From NCBI GenBank assembly GCA_949825025.1, contig OX463788.1:29505715-29569714 (forward strand): a stretch of DNA of 64,000 nucleotides. Direction: 5' to 3'. Position numbers and translations under genes: made by a program. The first letter of the stretch is position 1; every line of letters begins with the position of its first letter. The notes under the pieces were generated by a model. It saw nothing but the letters and a program-made list of their open reading frames with translations, did no database searches and had not been told where the DNA came from. This DNA comes from Siphlonurus alternatus. Lineage: Eukaryota > Arthropoda > Insecta > Ephemeroptera > Siphlonuridae. Shown here piece after piece: positions 22,992 through 34,900 of this stretch.

Positions 22992-25900
22992 AAACTTCTA
23001 TCGTGTTTACCCGCCAAGACAAGAGAAGAAAACCTGTCAGAAAATTTAAAAGTCTTCCGAGGTGGGACTCGAACCCACAATATACAGGGTGTTTACTTTG
23101 ATTTGAACGCTTTAAAGTGATAATTAAGGAATGAAGTTCGATGGTATTATAGACATGTTATACATCAAATTAGAGCTTACATTTTAAAATTTTCAAATTT
23201 TAAATTACAAATGACATGTGTGGACTTGTCTTTTTTTGAGACGAAAAAGAAACATAAATGAGCTATTTTTTTGTTCAAATATCGGTGGTAACATGAAATT
23301 AAATATCCTTATAAAAATTCTGGCTTGATTACAAGTTTGACTACACCAAATAACTCAAGGTTATGCTCATGAGCACCGTTGGTACCCTGGCACAGGTTCA
23401 CATGCACCTCTGGTTCTTAACACACGTTGCTAATCCTTTCGGCGTAACAGACTCGACTGCAGAGCTAAATTTCGCTGATGCAACTTTCCGGCATTTCACG
23501 CTGGCGACTGCATCTTACGGGCAGCTTCTTTAAAAAAAATCAGGAGGAATGACGCCTGTGGACCAAAAGACTCATTTCGTGGGTCAATCATGCATGGCTG
23601 ATCCAGTGACCTGTGGAAAGACGTTATGGTTTTGCTGCTCCCACACTGCGTACACCCAGTGGCGGTCATTCGGAAAAAACCTAGCTTGTTTGTTTCGCGG
23701 GGGTCAAGCCAACCTTGCAATCTATCCTGGCATTTAAATGTGATTAATCGCAACGTGGAAACTTGTCAGGATGAATGCCACATGCATCTTAAAATTTTTT
23801 CAATGAACAGAAATGGAATGGTTCAATTCGTAGAGAAACCGCATTGTGGTAATGACCTCTGGATGGGAGAATTGCAATTTTTGTTTAAATTGTCACCCAT
23901 CCAACCACCAAAAACAAAGTTGCTTTACTTTGGTGATCTAAGGAAAATTGGCTAAACGCATTACATATCACTCCCACACCAACCCTGCTCAAAAATCTTG
24001 AGCAACATCTTACAAGATCTTTTATGATCTTGTCAAGTGAACTCAAGAAGTCCAAAAAAGAGGCAAGACAGTAATCAATGCTGGTCAGGAATATATATTA
24101 TCCTTCTAAAAATAATATTTAAGCAAAAAATTTGGGAAAAGTCAAAAAATAAGATATTTTTGGTTTAAAAAGATCTTGAGCAAGATAATAATCTTGTTCA
24201 AGACGTCATTTCTTACGTAAGATCGACATCTTGGCAAGAAACTTACTTGCGCAAGAAAAAATATCTTGCAAGATAGAAAATCTTGCGCGTGTTTTCGAAT
24301 TTTTTGCAAGATTATTTTTTGAGCTAGTTTATGGCTTGCGCACGATGGTAATCTTGCTCAAGAAGTCATTTCTTACGCAAGATAGACATCTTGGCAAGTA
24401 ATTAACTTGCTCAAGAAAAAATCTTACGTAAGATTGAAAATCTTGCGCGCGTGTTCAAAATTTTCTCAATATTTTTTCTTGGGTAAGTTCCCGTCTTGCG
24501 TAAGATCGCAATCTTGTGCAAGAAATCATTTCTTACCCAAGATTTCCATCTTGGGCAAGTAATAGACTCGAACAAGAAAAAATCTTACGCTTGTTCTCAT
24601 AGTTATCGCAAGATTTTTTCTTGGGTAAGTTACCGTCTTGTGTAAGATGGCAATCTTGGCCAAGAAATCATTTCTTACCCAAGATTTCCATCTTGGGCAA
24701 GTAATAGACTTAAGCAAGAAAAAATCTGGCGCGCGTGTTCAAAATTTTCTCAAGATTTTTTCTTGGGTAAGTTACCGTCTTGCGTAAGATGGCAATCTTG
24801 TGCAAAAAATCATTTCTTACCCAAGATTTCCATCTTGGGCTAGTAATAGACACGAACAAGAAAAAATCTTACGCTTGTTTTCATAGTTATCGCAAGATTT
24901 TTTCTTAGGTAAGTTACCGTCTTGCGTAAGATGGCAATCTTGGCCAAGAAATCATTTCTTACCCAAGATTTCCATCTTGGGCAAGTATTAGACTCAAGCA
25001 AGAAAAAATCTTGCTCGCTTGTTCAAAATTTTCTCAAGATTTTTTCTTGGGTAAGTTACCGTCTTGCCTAAGATGGCAATCTTGTGCAAAAAATCATTTC
25101 TTACCCAAGATTTCCATCTTGGGCAAGTAATAGACACGAACAAGAAAAAATCTTACGCTTGTTTTCATAGTTATCTCAAGATTTTTTCTTGGGTAAGTTA
25201 CCGTCTTGCGTAAGATGGCAATCTTGGCCAAGAAATCATTTCTTACCCAAGATTTCCATCTTGTACCCAAGAAATCCATCTTGGGCAATTAATAGACTCG
25301 TGCAAGAACAAATCTTACGCTTGTTTTCATAGTTATCGCAAGATATTTTCTTGGGTAAGTTACTGTCTTGTGCAAGATGGCAATCTTGTGCACGAAATCA
25401 TTTCTTACCCAAGATTTCCATCTTGGGCAAGTAATAGACTCGAGCAAGAAAAAATCTTAGGCTTGTTTTCATAGTTAACGCAAGATTTATTTCTTGGGTA
25501 AGTTACCGTCTTGCGTAAGATGGCAATCTTGGCCAAGAAATCATTTCTTACCCAAGAAATCCATCTTGGGCAATTAATAGACTCGTGCAAGAACAAATCT
25601 TACGCTTGTTTTCATAGTTATCGCAAGATATTTTCTTGGGTAAGTTACTGTCTTGTGCAAGATGGCAATCTTGTGCACGAAATCATTTCTTACCCAAGAT
25701 TTCCATCTTGGGCAAGTAATAGACTCGAGCAAGAAAAAATCTTACGCTTGTTTTCAAAGTTATCGCAAGATTTTTTCTTGGGTAAGTTACCATCTTGCGT
25801 AAGATGGCAATCTTGGCCAAGAAATCATTTCTTACCCAAGATTTCCATCTTGGGCAAGTATTAGACTTAAGCAAGAAAAAATCTTGCTCGCGTGTTCAAA

Positions 25901-28900
25901 ATTTTCTCAAGATTTTTTCTTGGGTAAGTTACCGTCTTGCGTAAGATGGCAATCTTGTGCAAGAAATCATTTCTTACCCAAGATTTCCATCTTGGGCAAG
26001 TAATAGACACGAACAAGAAAAAATCTTACGCTTGTTTTCATAGTTATCGCAAGATTTTTTCTTGGGTAAGTTACCCTCTTTCGTAAGATGGCAATCTTGG
26101 CCAAGAAATCATTTCTTACCCAAGAGATCCATCTTGGGCCAGTAATGGACTCAAGCAAGAAAAAATCTTACGCTTTTTTTCATAGTTATCGCAAGATTTT
26201 TTCTTGGGTAAGTTACCATCTAGCGTAAGATGGCAATCTTGGCCAAAAAATCATTTCTTACCCAAGATTAACTACCATCTTGTACCCAAAATTTACATCT
26301 TGGACAAGTAATAGACTCGAGCAAGAAAAAACTTTACACTTCTTTTCATAGTTATGGCAAGATTTTTCTTGTTTAAAATGGCAATCTTGTTCAAGAAGTA
26401 ATTTCTTACGCAAGATTTTAGTAAGGGTGAAAACCTCCCCATGGTCATATAATTTTTTTGCCGATCGATCGCACCTGTTTGCAGATTTTTTTTCTATTCA
26501 GAATCGCAATATTCAATTTTTTTTTAAATAAGGGTAACAGCACCCCCAATAATTATTCAGGGTTAATTTAATAACCGTCATTAAATTCAGCTTGCCAATT
26601 AACCTCTGGATACAAGTTTTCAGCTTGATCGGTGCATTTTTATTCATTTTCAAAATTGCGCGCGATGGCGCGCTAGAAAACGTTGGGAAACAAATGCAAT
26701 GCGATACACGTTTTTATAACATGTGTTGAAACTGAAAATGGACGGTTGGTGAACGTAAGAGCTGAAGAAGAAACATGAAGATTTTGTGTTCATTTGTGCT
26801 AATTTAGTACTTTATACACAGTTCCAGGTAAGCTTAAACTTATGTTTAGTTGTTTTTGTTTAATATATTGTTAAGCTCATAGAATATTTTATGTTTTTTC
26901 ATGAAATTCGGATGGCCGGACCTGCTTCCTGTTTGCCTTGCAACTGCTTGCCAACCTGGAATATGATGAATATACTGAGGACAACCTGCTGCTTGTTGTA
27001 TGCATAAAGCAACATGTCATAGAGATTAATTGCATTGCAGGGTTTTGTTTGTGATATTTTGAAAAAGGTATGTATAAAATACTGCAATGTATGATAAATT
27101 GATCAAAATCTTGCAAGATCTTGTGCAAGATTTGCTAAATTTCTATAGGAAATGTCTTGAACAAGAACTTTCTAGATTTGTGCCTAATTTTATTGACGAA
27201 TTTCTTTGTTTTTGACCCCCAGGTTCCACCGAGCCTAGCTGAAGGAGAAAATACATAGCATGGCCCGCGGAGTAAAAGAATTATTGAACGGAGAGGTGGA
27301 AGGAAGCAAAATGATGAACATATCCATACAGAAATGAAACCATGCATCATGAGACTTCCTTATTTAACGAAAACTAGCTGCAACTAACAGAATACTAACT
27401 TTGTTTGTTTTTGTTTTTTTTTCAGTACGTCATGTTGGCTATGTGACTCGGAGATTGCTACTTGGAATTGCCGCTACATTACTGACCCAACATGGCTGCC
27501 TTTCAACGGATTTAAACCAACCGACAGCATTGCACAAGATCTTGCGCAATTATTTTGATCTTGAGCAAATATTATCTTGACAAGATCATGCAAGATCTTG
27601 AGCAAGATACTATCACAAGATCTTGAGCAAATATTATCTTGCGCAAGATAATATCACAAGATCTTGAGCAAATATTATCTTGCAAGATCTTTCCCAAGAT
27701 CTTGCACAAGATCTTGCAAGATCTTGAGCAAAATGCTGTCACAAGATCTTGAGCAAATATTATCTTGAGCAAGATAATATCACAAGATCTTGAGCAAATA
27801 TTATCTTGCAAGATCTTTCCCAAGATCTTGCACAAGATCTTGCAAGATCTTGAGCAAGATGCTGTTACAAGATCTTGAGCAAATATTATCTTGAGCAAGA
27901 TAATATCACAAGATCTTGAACAAATATTATCTTGCAAGATCTTTCCCAAGATCTTGCAAGATCTTAAGCAAGATAACAATTGCTCAAGATATTGTGATAT
28001 GTCTTGCTCAAGATCTTTCCTAAGATCTTGCAAGATCTTGTGCAAGATCTTGGGAAAGATCTTGCAAGATTATCATCAGCATAATCTTGCCAAGATCTTA
28101 CAAGATCTTGGCTCAAGATTTTTGAGCAGGGAACCTGGCAATCCAGTGAAGGATTCAACAGTTAATTTCATGTTACCACCGATATTTGAACAACAAAACG
28201 GCTCAGTTTTGTTTCTTTTTCTTCTCAAGAAAAGACAAGTCCACACATGTCATTTGTAATGTAAAATTTGAAAATGTTAAAATATAAGCTTTAATTTTAT
28301 GTATGACATGTCTATATTACCATCGAACTTCATTCCTTAATAATCACTTTAATACGTTCAAATCAAAGTAAACACCCTGTATATATATATATAGATATAG
28401 ATATATAATATATTTATTCATGTATAATTCATGTATATATATAATAAACATTAAAATGAAATTAGCCTTTGATGTTAGGATAGATATGATAATAATTAAT
28501 AATAATTTTTTAAAAGTATAATAATAATAATATATAGATAATATAATATTATAATAAGATAAGTGTTGAATTTTAGAAATTCCACGCTTCCCGTCTCTTG
28601 CGCGAGTTTATCAATTTAATATAAACTTTAAATTCACTCTTGCTGCAAATAAATCTGTGGAATGCTTCATTTACAAGTATTTTGTAAATAGAGATAATGC
28701 CACAATACAATAATATCGAAAAATCTGTAATTTGTGATTTCTGTAGATATAATATCAAAAACCTTTAAAACGAGATACTTGATGCTGCTATGTTTCAAAC
28801 CTGTGTGCGCCGAGAATTTCGCGCATGCGCAGACAGAGGAGGAGTTGATTCCATTCCTGCGATGAATGTCTCGTTAACCTTGAAGTTAGTTCCACCGGAA

Positions 28901-31900
28901 TTCCAAGTGGCCACACTACTAACGACCAATCATCGTTAGTTTCATCATCAGTGACGTCATCTGAGATAGCCAATCGGCGATTTTGTGTTCAGCGATTGGC
29001 CAGCTCGGATGACGTCATTAATAATGAAACCATGATGATTGGTCGATAGTGGCGTGGGCACTCGGAATTCCGGTGGAACTGAATTCAAGGTTCTTCAAAT
29101 TCCTACCCATAAGACACGGAGGTCTCTGTAGGGTCTTTGATACCAGGCATACATATAATATTAAATAAATAATGTTTTAACTATAAACTAATAAATACTG
29201 ATATTGGTTAAACTAAATTTGAAAATATATGTTTCATCTTGCTTCTTGCACTAATATATTAATACATATAATATTATTACATTATATTATTATAATTTAT
29301 TTTTTACATTTAAATTTTAAAATTTCAAATATTTCGATTCCTATATAGTTTTGTGAGAATACACTTTGAGGTGATACTGAGGGAACCGTGGAAAACCTCA
29401 GCCAGGGCGGGCACCTCTATTTTTTTCAATGGACCAAAGTGATGTCTTAAATCTGTGGGATTCGAACCTCATACAATTATTAAGCATTGATCACTGTACT
29501 ATTAAATATATATATATATTATATAATATGTGTGATAAAAATCAAAGAAAAAAATAGAGTACCTATAATTGCTGGTGATATAAATATAAATTTATTTGAC
29601 AACACAAATATTGTGAAATTGTTAAAAGATATGTTGTCTCTTCATAACATTCAGCCGTTAATTTCAAAAGCAACTAGAGTCTGTGATACAACGGCTACTC
29701 TAATTGATAATGTGTTTGTACCAACTCAATTTATAGAAAATGTGTGTAGGCGCTCCGTGGTTGATTTTCAGTTATCAGATCACAAAGCACAAGTTATCGG
29801 TTTTAAAAGTGATTGTGTTAAAAGATGTGTCATAACTAAACAATGTAGATCATTCTCGGACAATAACAAAAATAAGTTTAATGAATATTTATTAAAGGAA
29901 AGCTGGGGACCTGTGTTTACTGAACCAGATTTTGATAATAAGTTCAATAATTTTCACAAAATATATTCTAGTCATTTTAATAATTGTTTTCCGTTAAAAA
30001 ATATAAAGTTTAATGAAAATTGTAAGAATAAATGTAATAAATGGATGACTGTTGGCCTTAGAATTTCACGCAAAAAAATAAAAATTATTGCAAAACTTTC
30101 TAAATTATACCCACAAAAGTGGACCAAGCAGTATAGTAAATGTTACAAGAAAATAAATTTTCAATAGGTGACTTGTCCTTACACTGATCCTCGCCATCTG
30201 TGCGAGTGGCGCTGCAACTTCGTGTACGGTGAAAGCATGTAGAAACGAAATAATACATTGCGAAGATGGGGGGGGGGAAATTTTGTGAACCGCGAGTTAG
30301 GTACGAAAGAAAATAAAAAGTTAACATTTTTCACTGCCAAAACGTGGTATAACTATTCTAGTTTGCTTCAGTGCAATTGTTTTCACCCTAGCACTGCTCA
30401 ATTCCAAATACCAGCGAGATAAAGACAACTACCTCGGGCCACCGCGGCTCGCCATGCTGCCAAGCGATTCTGCGATTGGTTGACCACAGAGCAGCCATTG
30501 ATGGGTTAGAACGACATGACGTCATGCTGTCAAGTTATTGGTCGATTTTGAACTGCAAGTTGCAAAAAGTTGCAGCGCCACTCACAGATGGCGAGGATCA
30601 GTGTAAGGACAAGTCACCTATTAATTCCAGTTGCAAAAAAAAAAAAAAAAAAAAAAAAATTACAACAAAAATAAAATTCAAACTGCTTCCAATAAAAGTG
30701 TAGCCATGTGGAACATTATTAGAACAAGGCAGGGGAGATCAAAAATAAAGAGCTCTACTGATTCTTTAAATATTAACAATAAAATTGTAAATGATCCCCA
30801 AATTATTGTTGATAATTTTAGCTATCATTTCGAATCAAGTGTTGATAATATTAAGTAAAATACAGGGAGTCGAACCGAAAGTGTAATGGTTCCGGTTTTT
30901 GCGGAACCGGTTCGAGTCGTTGGGGTTCGCGATGCGATCCGGTTTTGAGAGCTAATGGCCAAGGGGTTTGGGATGCGATTCGGTTTTTAGAGTTCATTGC
31001 CAAGGGGTTCGAAGGAGCGGTTCGAACCGGTTCCGGAAAATATTGCGGTTTTTAAGGGTTTTTGTTGTTGCGTTCCGTTCCGGTTTTTGTGAAATAATAT
31101 AACATAATACTACGAGCTATACGTGATCATTATAAATATATAACATCACTGGAAAAAAAAGTGATTTTTCAAACAATCAAAACTCGTTCAAAATAATCAA
31201 ATTAATAAATTAAAATTAATAAATAAAGTGCAAAACTTGAGAAAAGTATTAGGCGCACATAAGTTTCCAGCAGCAGGTCTTTAGATGAGTAAACTCTCTT
31301 GTATGCATAGACTGTAGACTGTATTATATAAAGAGGGCCGATACAAAAAAAGTTGTAAAATTCAGGTAAGGAGCGCATCCCCAAGCTGGCCGAACCGCAT
31401 GGAGCTGATCGTGAACCGATAGCTGTAGGAGCGCAAGCTTGGCTCACGTGCTGGTTCAATCAACTCCACTGCAGGCTTTCGTTCTGCGGGAACTGTCACA
31501 TCAGCTCCAAATGCTCCGAGTCTTTCGGTTCGGTTTGAAGAATGTTTGAACCGAACCTGCTCACGAGCTTGCACTCCTAGCTATTGGTTCGGCTCCAAGG
31601 TTTGCGTTCGTTTCGCTCTCTGCTGATCCGCTCCGTCATGAGGTTCGCGATCAGCTCCGGCTTGAGGTTCGCGATCAGCTCCTTACCTACGGCTCCGCCC
31701 GCTCATCACTTGGTGCGTTATGTGCGCCTGATACTTTACCATTATATTGCAGCTTATTTCAGTGGCTATAGTGATTGATGTTGGTTAATTTTAAAATAAA
31801 TTTTTATTATTGATGATCATTACATTTAAAAGCACTTATTTTTATTTAAAAAAAATACTCAAGAAACTCTAAAATGAAAAAATCCAAACCGCTTCTGATT

Positions 31901-34900
31901 GATCTCGAGAATATTATGTTTGACACGAATTGAACCGCTTCCAGGCTCTCCCAGTTTATGCGTTTCTCTGAACCCGCTCCGAACCGGTTCAACAGTTTAT
32001 GTGCTCCTCAGAACCCGTTCCGAAACGGTTCTGGAGTTTTTTCGTTCCTCTAAACCCGTTCCGAACCGGTTCGGAGTTCTTATGTGGTTTTAAGCGGTTT
32101 CAATCGTTCCGTTCCGGTTCGACTCCCTGGTAAAATACAAATCTTTGTAAAAATAAAAATAATAGTAATACAGATAATTATAAATACTTGAAAAATATTC
32201 CTATAAATACAAAATCCATGTTTCATGAACCAACTTATCTTAATGAAATTAAAAATATAATAAATTCTTTTAAAAATAAAAAATCCTCTGGATTTGATGA
32301 TATTCCTGATAATATTTTTAAGAAATGTTGCGATGGTGTTTTAGAGTGTTTTAAATGTAATTAGCTATTTGTATAATTTAAGCATAGATAATGGTATTTT
32401 TCCAACTTTATTAAAAACAGCCCAAGTTAACCCACTGTATAAAAAAGGATGTAAAAGTGATATTTGTAATTATCGGCCAGTTAGTTTGTTATCTTGCTTT
32501 TCCAAATTATTTGAAAAAATATTTTACAAAAAACTTCTTAAATTTTTACGTAATCATAATATATTATCAAAGTTTCAACATGGTTTTCAGGCGGGTAAAT
32601 GTACTGAAACAGCAATTTTTAACATGATTAATAAGATTTTAAAAGATATTGATGCAAAATATAAAACTGCTGGTATATTTCTGGACTTATCAAAAGCGTT
32701 TGATAAAGTAGATCATGAATTGTTATTGTATAAATTGTACAGATACGGCATTAAAGGTGTATGTAATGATTGGCTAAGATCCTTTGTAACTGGCCGCAAA
32801 CAATATGTAACATTAACAAAAGTGGACAAAAACGGTATTGCTTGCAATTATAAATCACAAGACCAGATATTAACCTCTTCTGTGTCTCAAGGTTCAATAT
32901 TGGGCCCAATATTATTCTTATTGTATGTAAATGACCTTCCAGATATTTGCCTTTTATATAAATCCGATCCACCTTTGTTTGCCGATGATACCAGTATTAA
33001 AATTTCAGCCGAAAATAACGAGTCACTTGCATGTAAGATAAATAATACTATCCCTCATATAGAGCAATGGTTCTCAAATAATGGTTTGTCAATTAATATA
33101 AACAATACAAATATTGAAATAAAAGATAATGTTAAATTTTTGGGATTGTATGTTGATAATAATTAAAGATGGGTTAATCATATTGATCGCCTGAGAAATA
33201 AGCTCGCTAGCACAATTTTTGCATTGAAAGAATTGAAAAATATTTGTGATATAAATTGTTTGAAAACTCTCTATTTTGCAAATTTTCATTCTCATATGAG
33301 GTATGGTATAATGTTCTGGGGAAATTCAAAAGACTCTGATTGTATTTTTATACTGCAAAAGAAAGCAATAAGAACCATGTATAACATAAAAAAAGTGAGA
33401 CATGTTCTACTAAATTTTCAGAGGAAGGAATATTACCACTACCTTGCCAATTCATTCTGGAATGTGTATGTTTTGCTAGAAAACAATATGATGAATATTT
33501 TAATGTACAAAAAAAATACAATTATCAGACAAGAAATAAAAATTTAATAATAACTCCATCAATTTGCAGGCTAGAACTTTGTAATAAAGGACCCCTCGCA
33601 ATGTGTATTAGATTGTATAATAAGTTACCACTTTGTGTAAAAGAAATTACAAATTATAGAGATTTTAAATATTCTGTGAAAATGTTACTTAATGATTGTA
33701 GTTTTTATAGTGTTAGTTCTTATTTACAGTTTAAGTTCTAATACACAAATTTTTGACGTGTCTAACCTTCATATTTAAAGTGCTTGCATTATCAATGTTT
33801 GTATTTGTATATGTGGAATTTGACGAATAAACCATTTGAATTTTATATAAAACATATATAAAGAGATTTTATTTTTATTTACGTGTACCCCATATAATAA
33901 TATATAATATTTGTTTATTGGGTTATAAAAATACATAATTTGGAGGGAAAAATAAAACGTATCAAAACCAATTGGTGAATGCAATAGACGAAAGTCCATA
34001 CACAAAATGCGTAAATTCACCCAAAGAAAATAATATCATTCAGACAATAATATTGTAACTACTTCGTCAAAATAATAAAATGAAAAGTTAAACAATTAAT
34101 AAAACAACAAACACCTAATTGATATACACGTATATGCAAGAGCATATCACACATCAGGTAAATGATATACTGGCCTTGCGGCCTTGCACAGTCAGGCAAG
34201 GAATTGTAAGCCCTGACCATAATACACGGGGAAAGAAGGAAGCGAGGTAAGCAGAATTTCCCATAGGTGTAGAGAGCACAATCTGACTATCACGCAATAC
34301 AGGTCTACGCTAACTCCTTTTGGTTGACACCCTCTCAGTGCTGAGAACACATTCAAATCATAACAACTTGAAAAACACTTACTTAAAAAGAAATATCAAT
34401 TTTGCACCACTGATCTCCCAAGCTTAATATGTCACACACTTAAAGCCTCTTCTCCTTATATGTATATATCTCCCATATATAGGAGCAACGCAATTGTTAC
34501 TTGAAACGTTCACCCATCCAATTAGTAACCACACTCAACGTTATATATAGCTTGACTTCGGTGATATAACGAGAATGCCAAGAAGCTCTTTGAATAAAGC
34601 CTCGCGATCTTTATTTAATTGCATATTTCAATTAACGTCAAACTGCCGGGATGATTTTCTACTGTGACGTGCGCTACGATATATAACTATCAAAAATTTC
34701 ATTAACAAAACACTTTTGTTAAAAGAGTATTAAAAAATTACATTAAATTTAAGTTTCGATAAAAAATCATGAAATATTATTCAGAAAGCCTCTTGGCGTA
34801 TTTCAATTAAAGGAGGGGAACCGCTTCAGCTTTTATATTTTTAACGTGTTATACATAATGTCAAACTTACTTGTGCACCAAAAAAAAAAGTCACCACCCT

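Larger units (their letters stand above)
23983..28131. mobile_element. satellite-filled fold-back element
   Basis: Ends CCCTGCTCAAAAATCTTGAG and its inverse (28112-28131). Almost the whole interior is built from CTTGNGCAAGAT-like and CAAGATCTTG motifs: a 142-bp tandem array at the left and a palindrome array at the right, with a 1.1-kb unrelated segment (about 26426-27540) between. No coding capacity. A target duplication could not be defined, so the TIR-element status is inference. Confidence 0.65.
23085..28379. mobile_element. 5.3-kb TA-flanked element with about 225-bp inverted ends
   Basis: Ends CAGGGTGTTTACTTTGATTT and its inverse are flanked by TA (23083-23084, 28380-28381). Arms match over about 225 bp (to about 23310 and from about 28150), including GACATGTGTGGACTTGTC. 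Terminus and target fit the Tc1/mariner (IS630) group. Between 23311 and 23980 there are frames of up to 109 codons on both strands but no convincing transposase motif. Most of the interior is a second element (23983-28131). Confidence 0.75.
29520..33845 (+). mobile_element. APE-type LINE, interrupted twice
   Basis: Endonuclease (AGDININLF at about 29570), reverse transcriptase and C-terminal region in plus orientation, 5' truncated. It ends near 33845 with GACGAATAAACCATTTGAAT. A TA-flanked MITE (30167-30618) and a hAT-type element (30863-32129) sit inside it and account for 1.7 kb. The same family is found reversed at 18540-19420. Confidence 0.8.

Noticed and set aside
23496..23955. Transposase remnant in the 23085-28379 element
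   Set aside because: Frames of 85 and 109 codons exist, but I could not place the catalytic acidic residues or a helix-turn-helix with any confidence.
24526..26158. Series of 62-117 residue open frames with near-identical proteins (VYYLPKMEILGKK type)
   Set aside because: They repeat every 142 or 284 bp and are translations of the satellite unit, not a gene family.
27572..28045. 157-residue frame with SRSCKILCKILGKILQDN repeats
   Set aside because: Translation of the CAAGATCTTG array; the repeat structure explains it fully.
24170..28110. Possible CRISPR array because of regularly spaced repeats
   Set aside because: Repeat units are contiguous 142-bp satellite units without unique spacers, and the DNA is animal nuclear.
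28880..29040. CTGATGATGAAAC on the minus strand near 28912 as another hammerhead core
   Set aside because: There is no stem II between CTGATGA and GAAA and no pairing stem I; it is part of a fold-back MITE arm.
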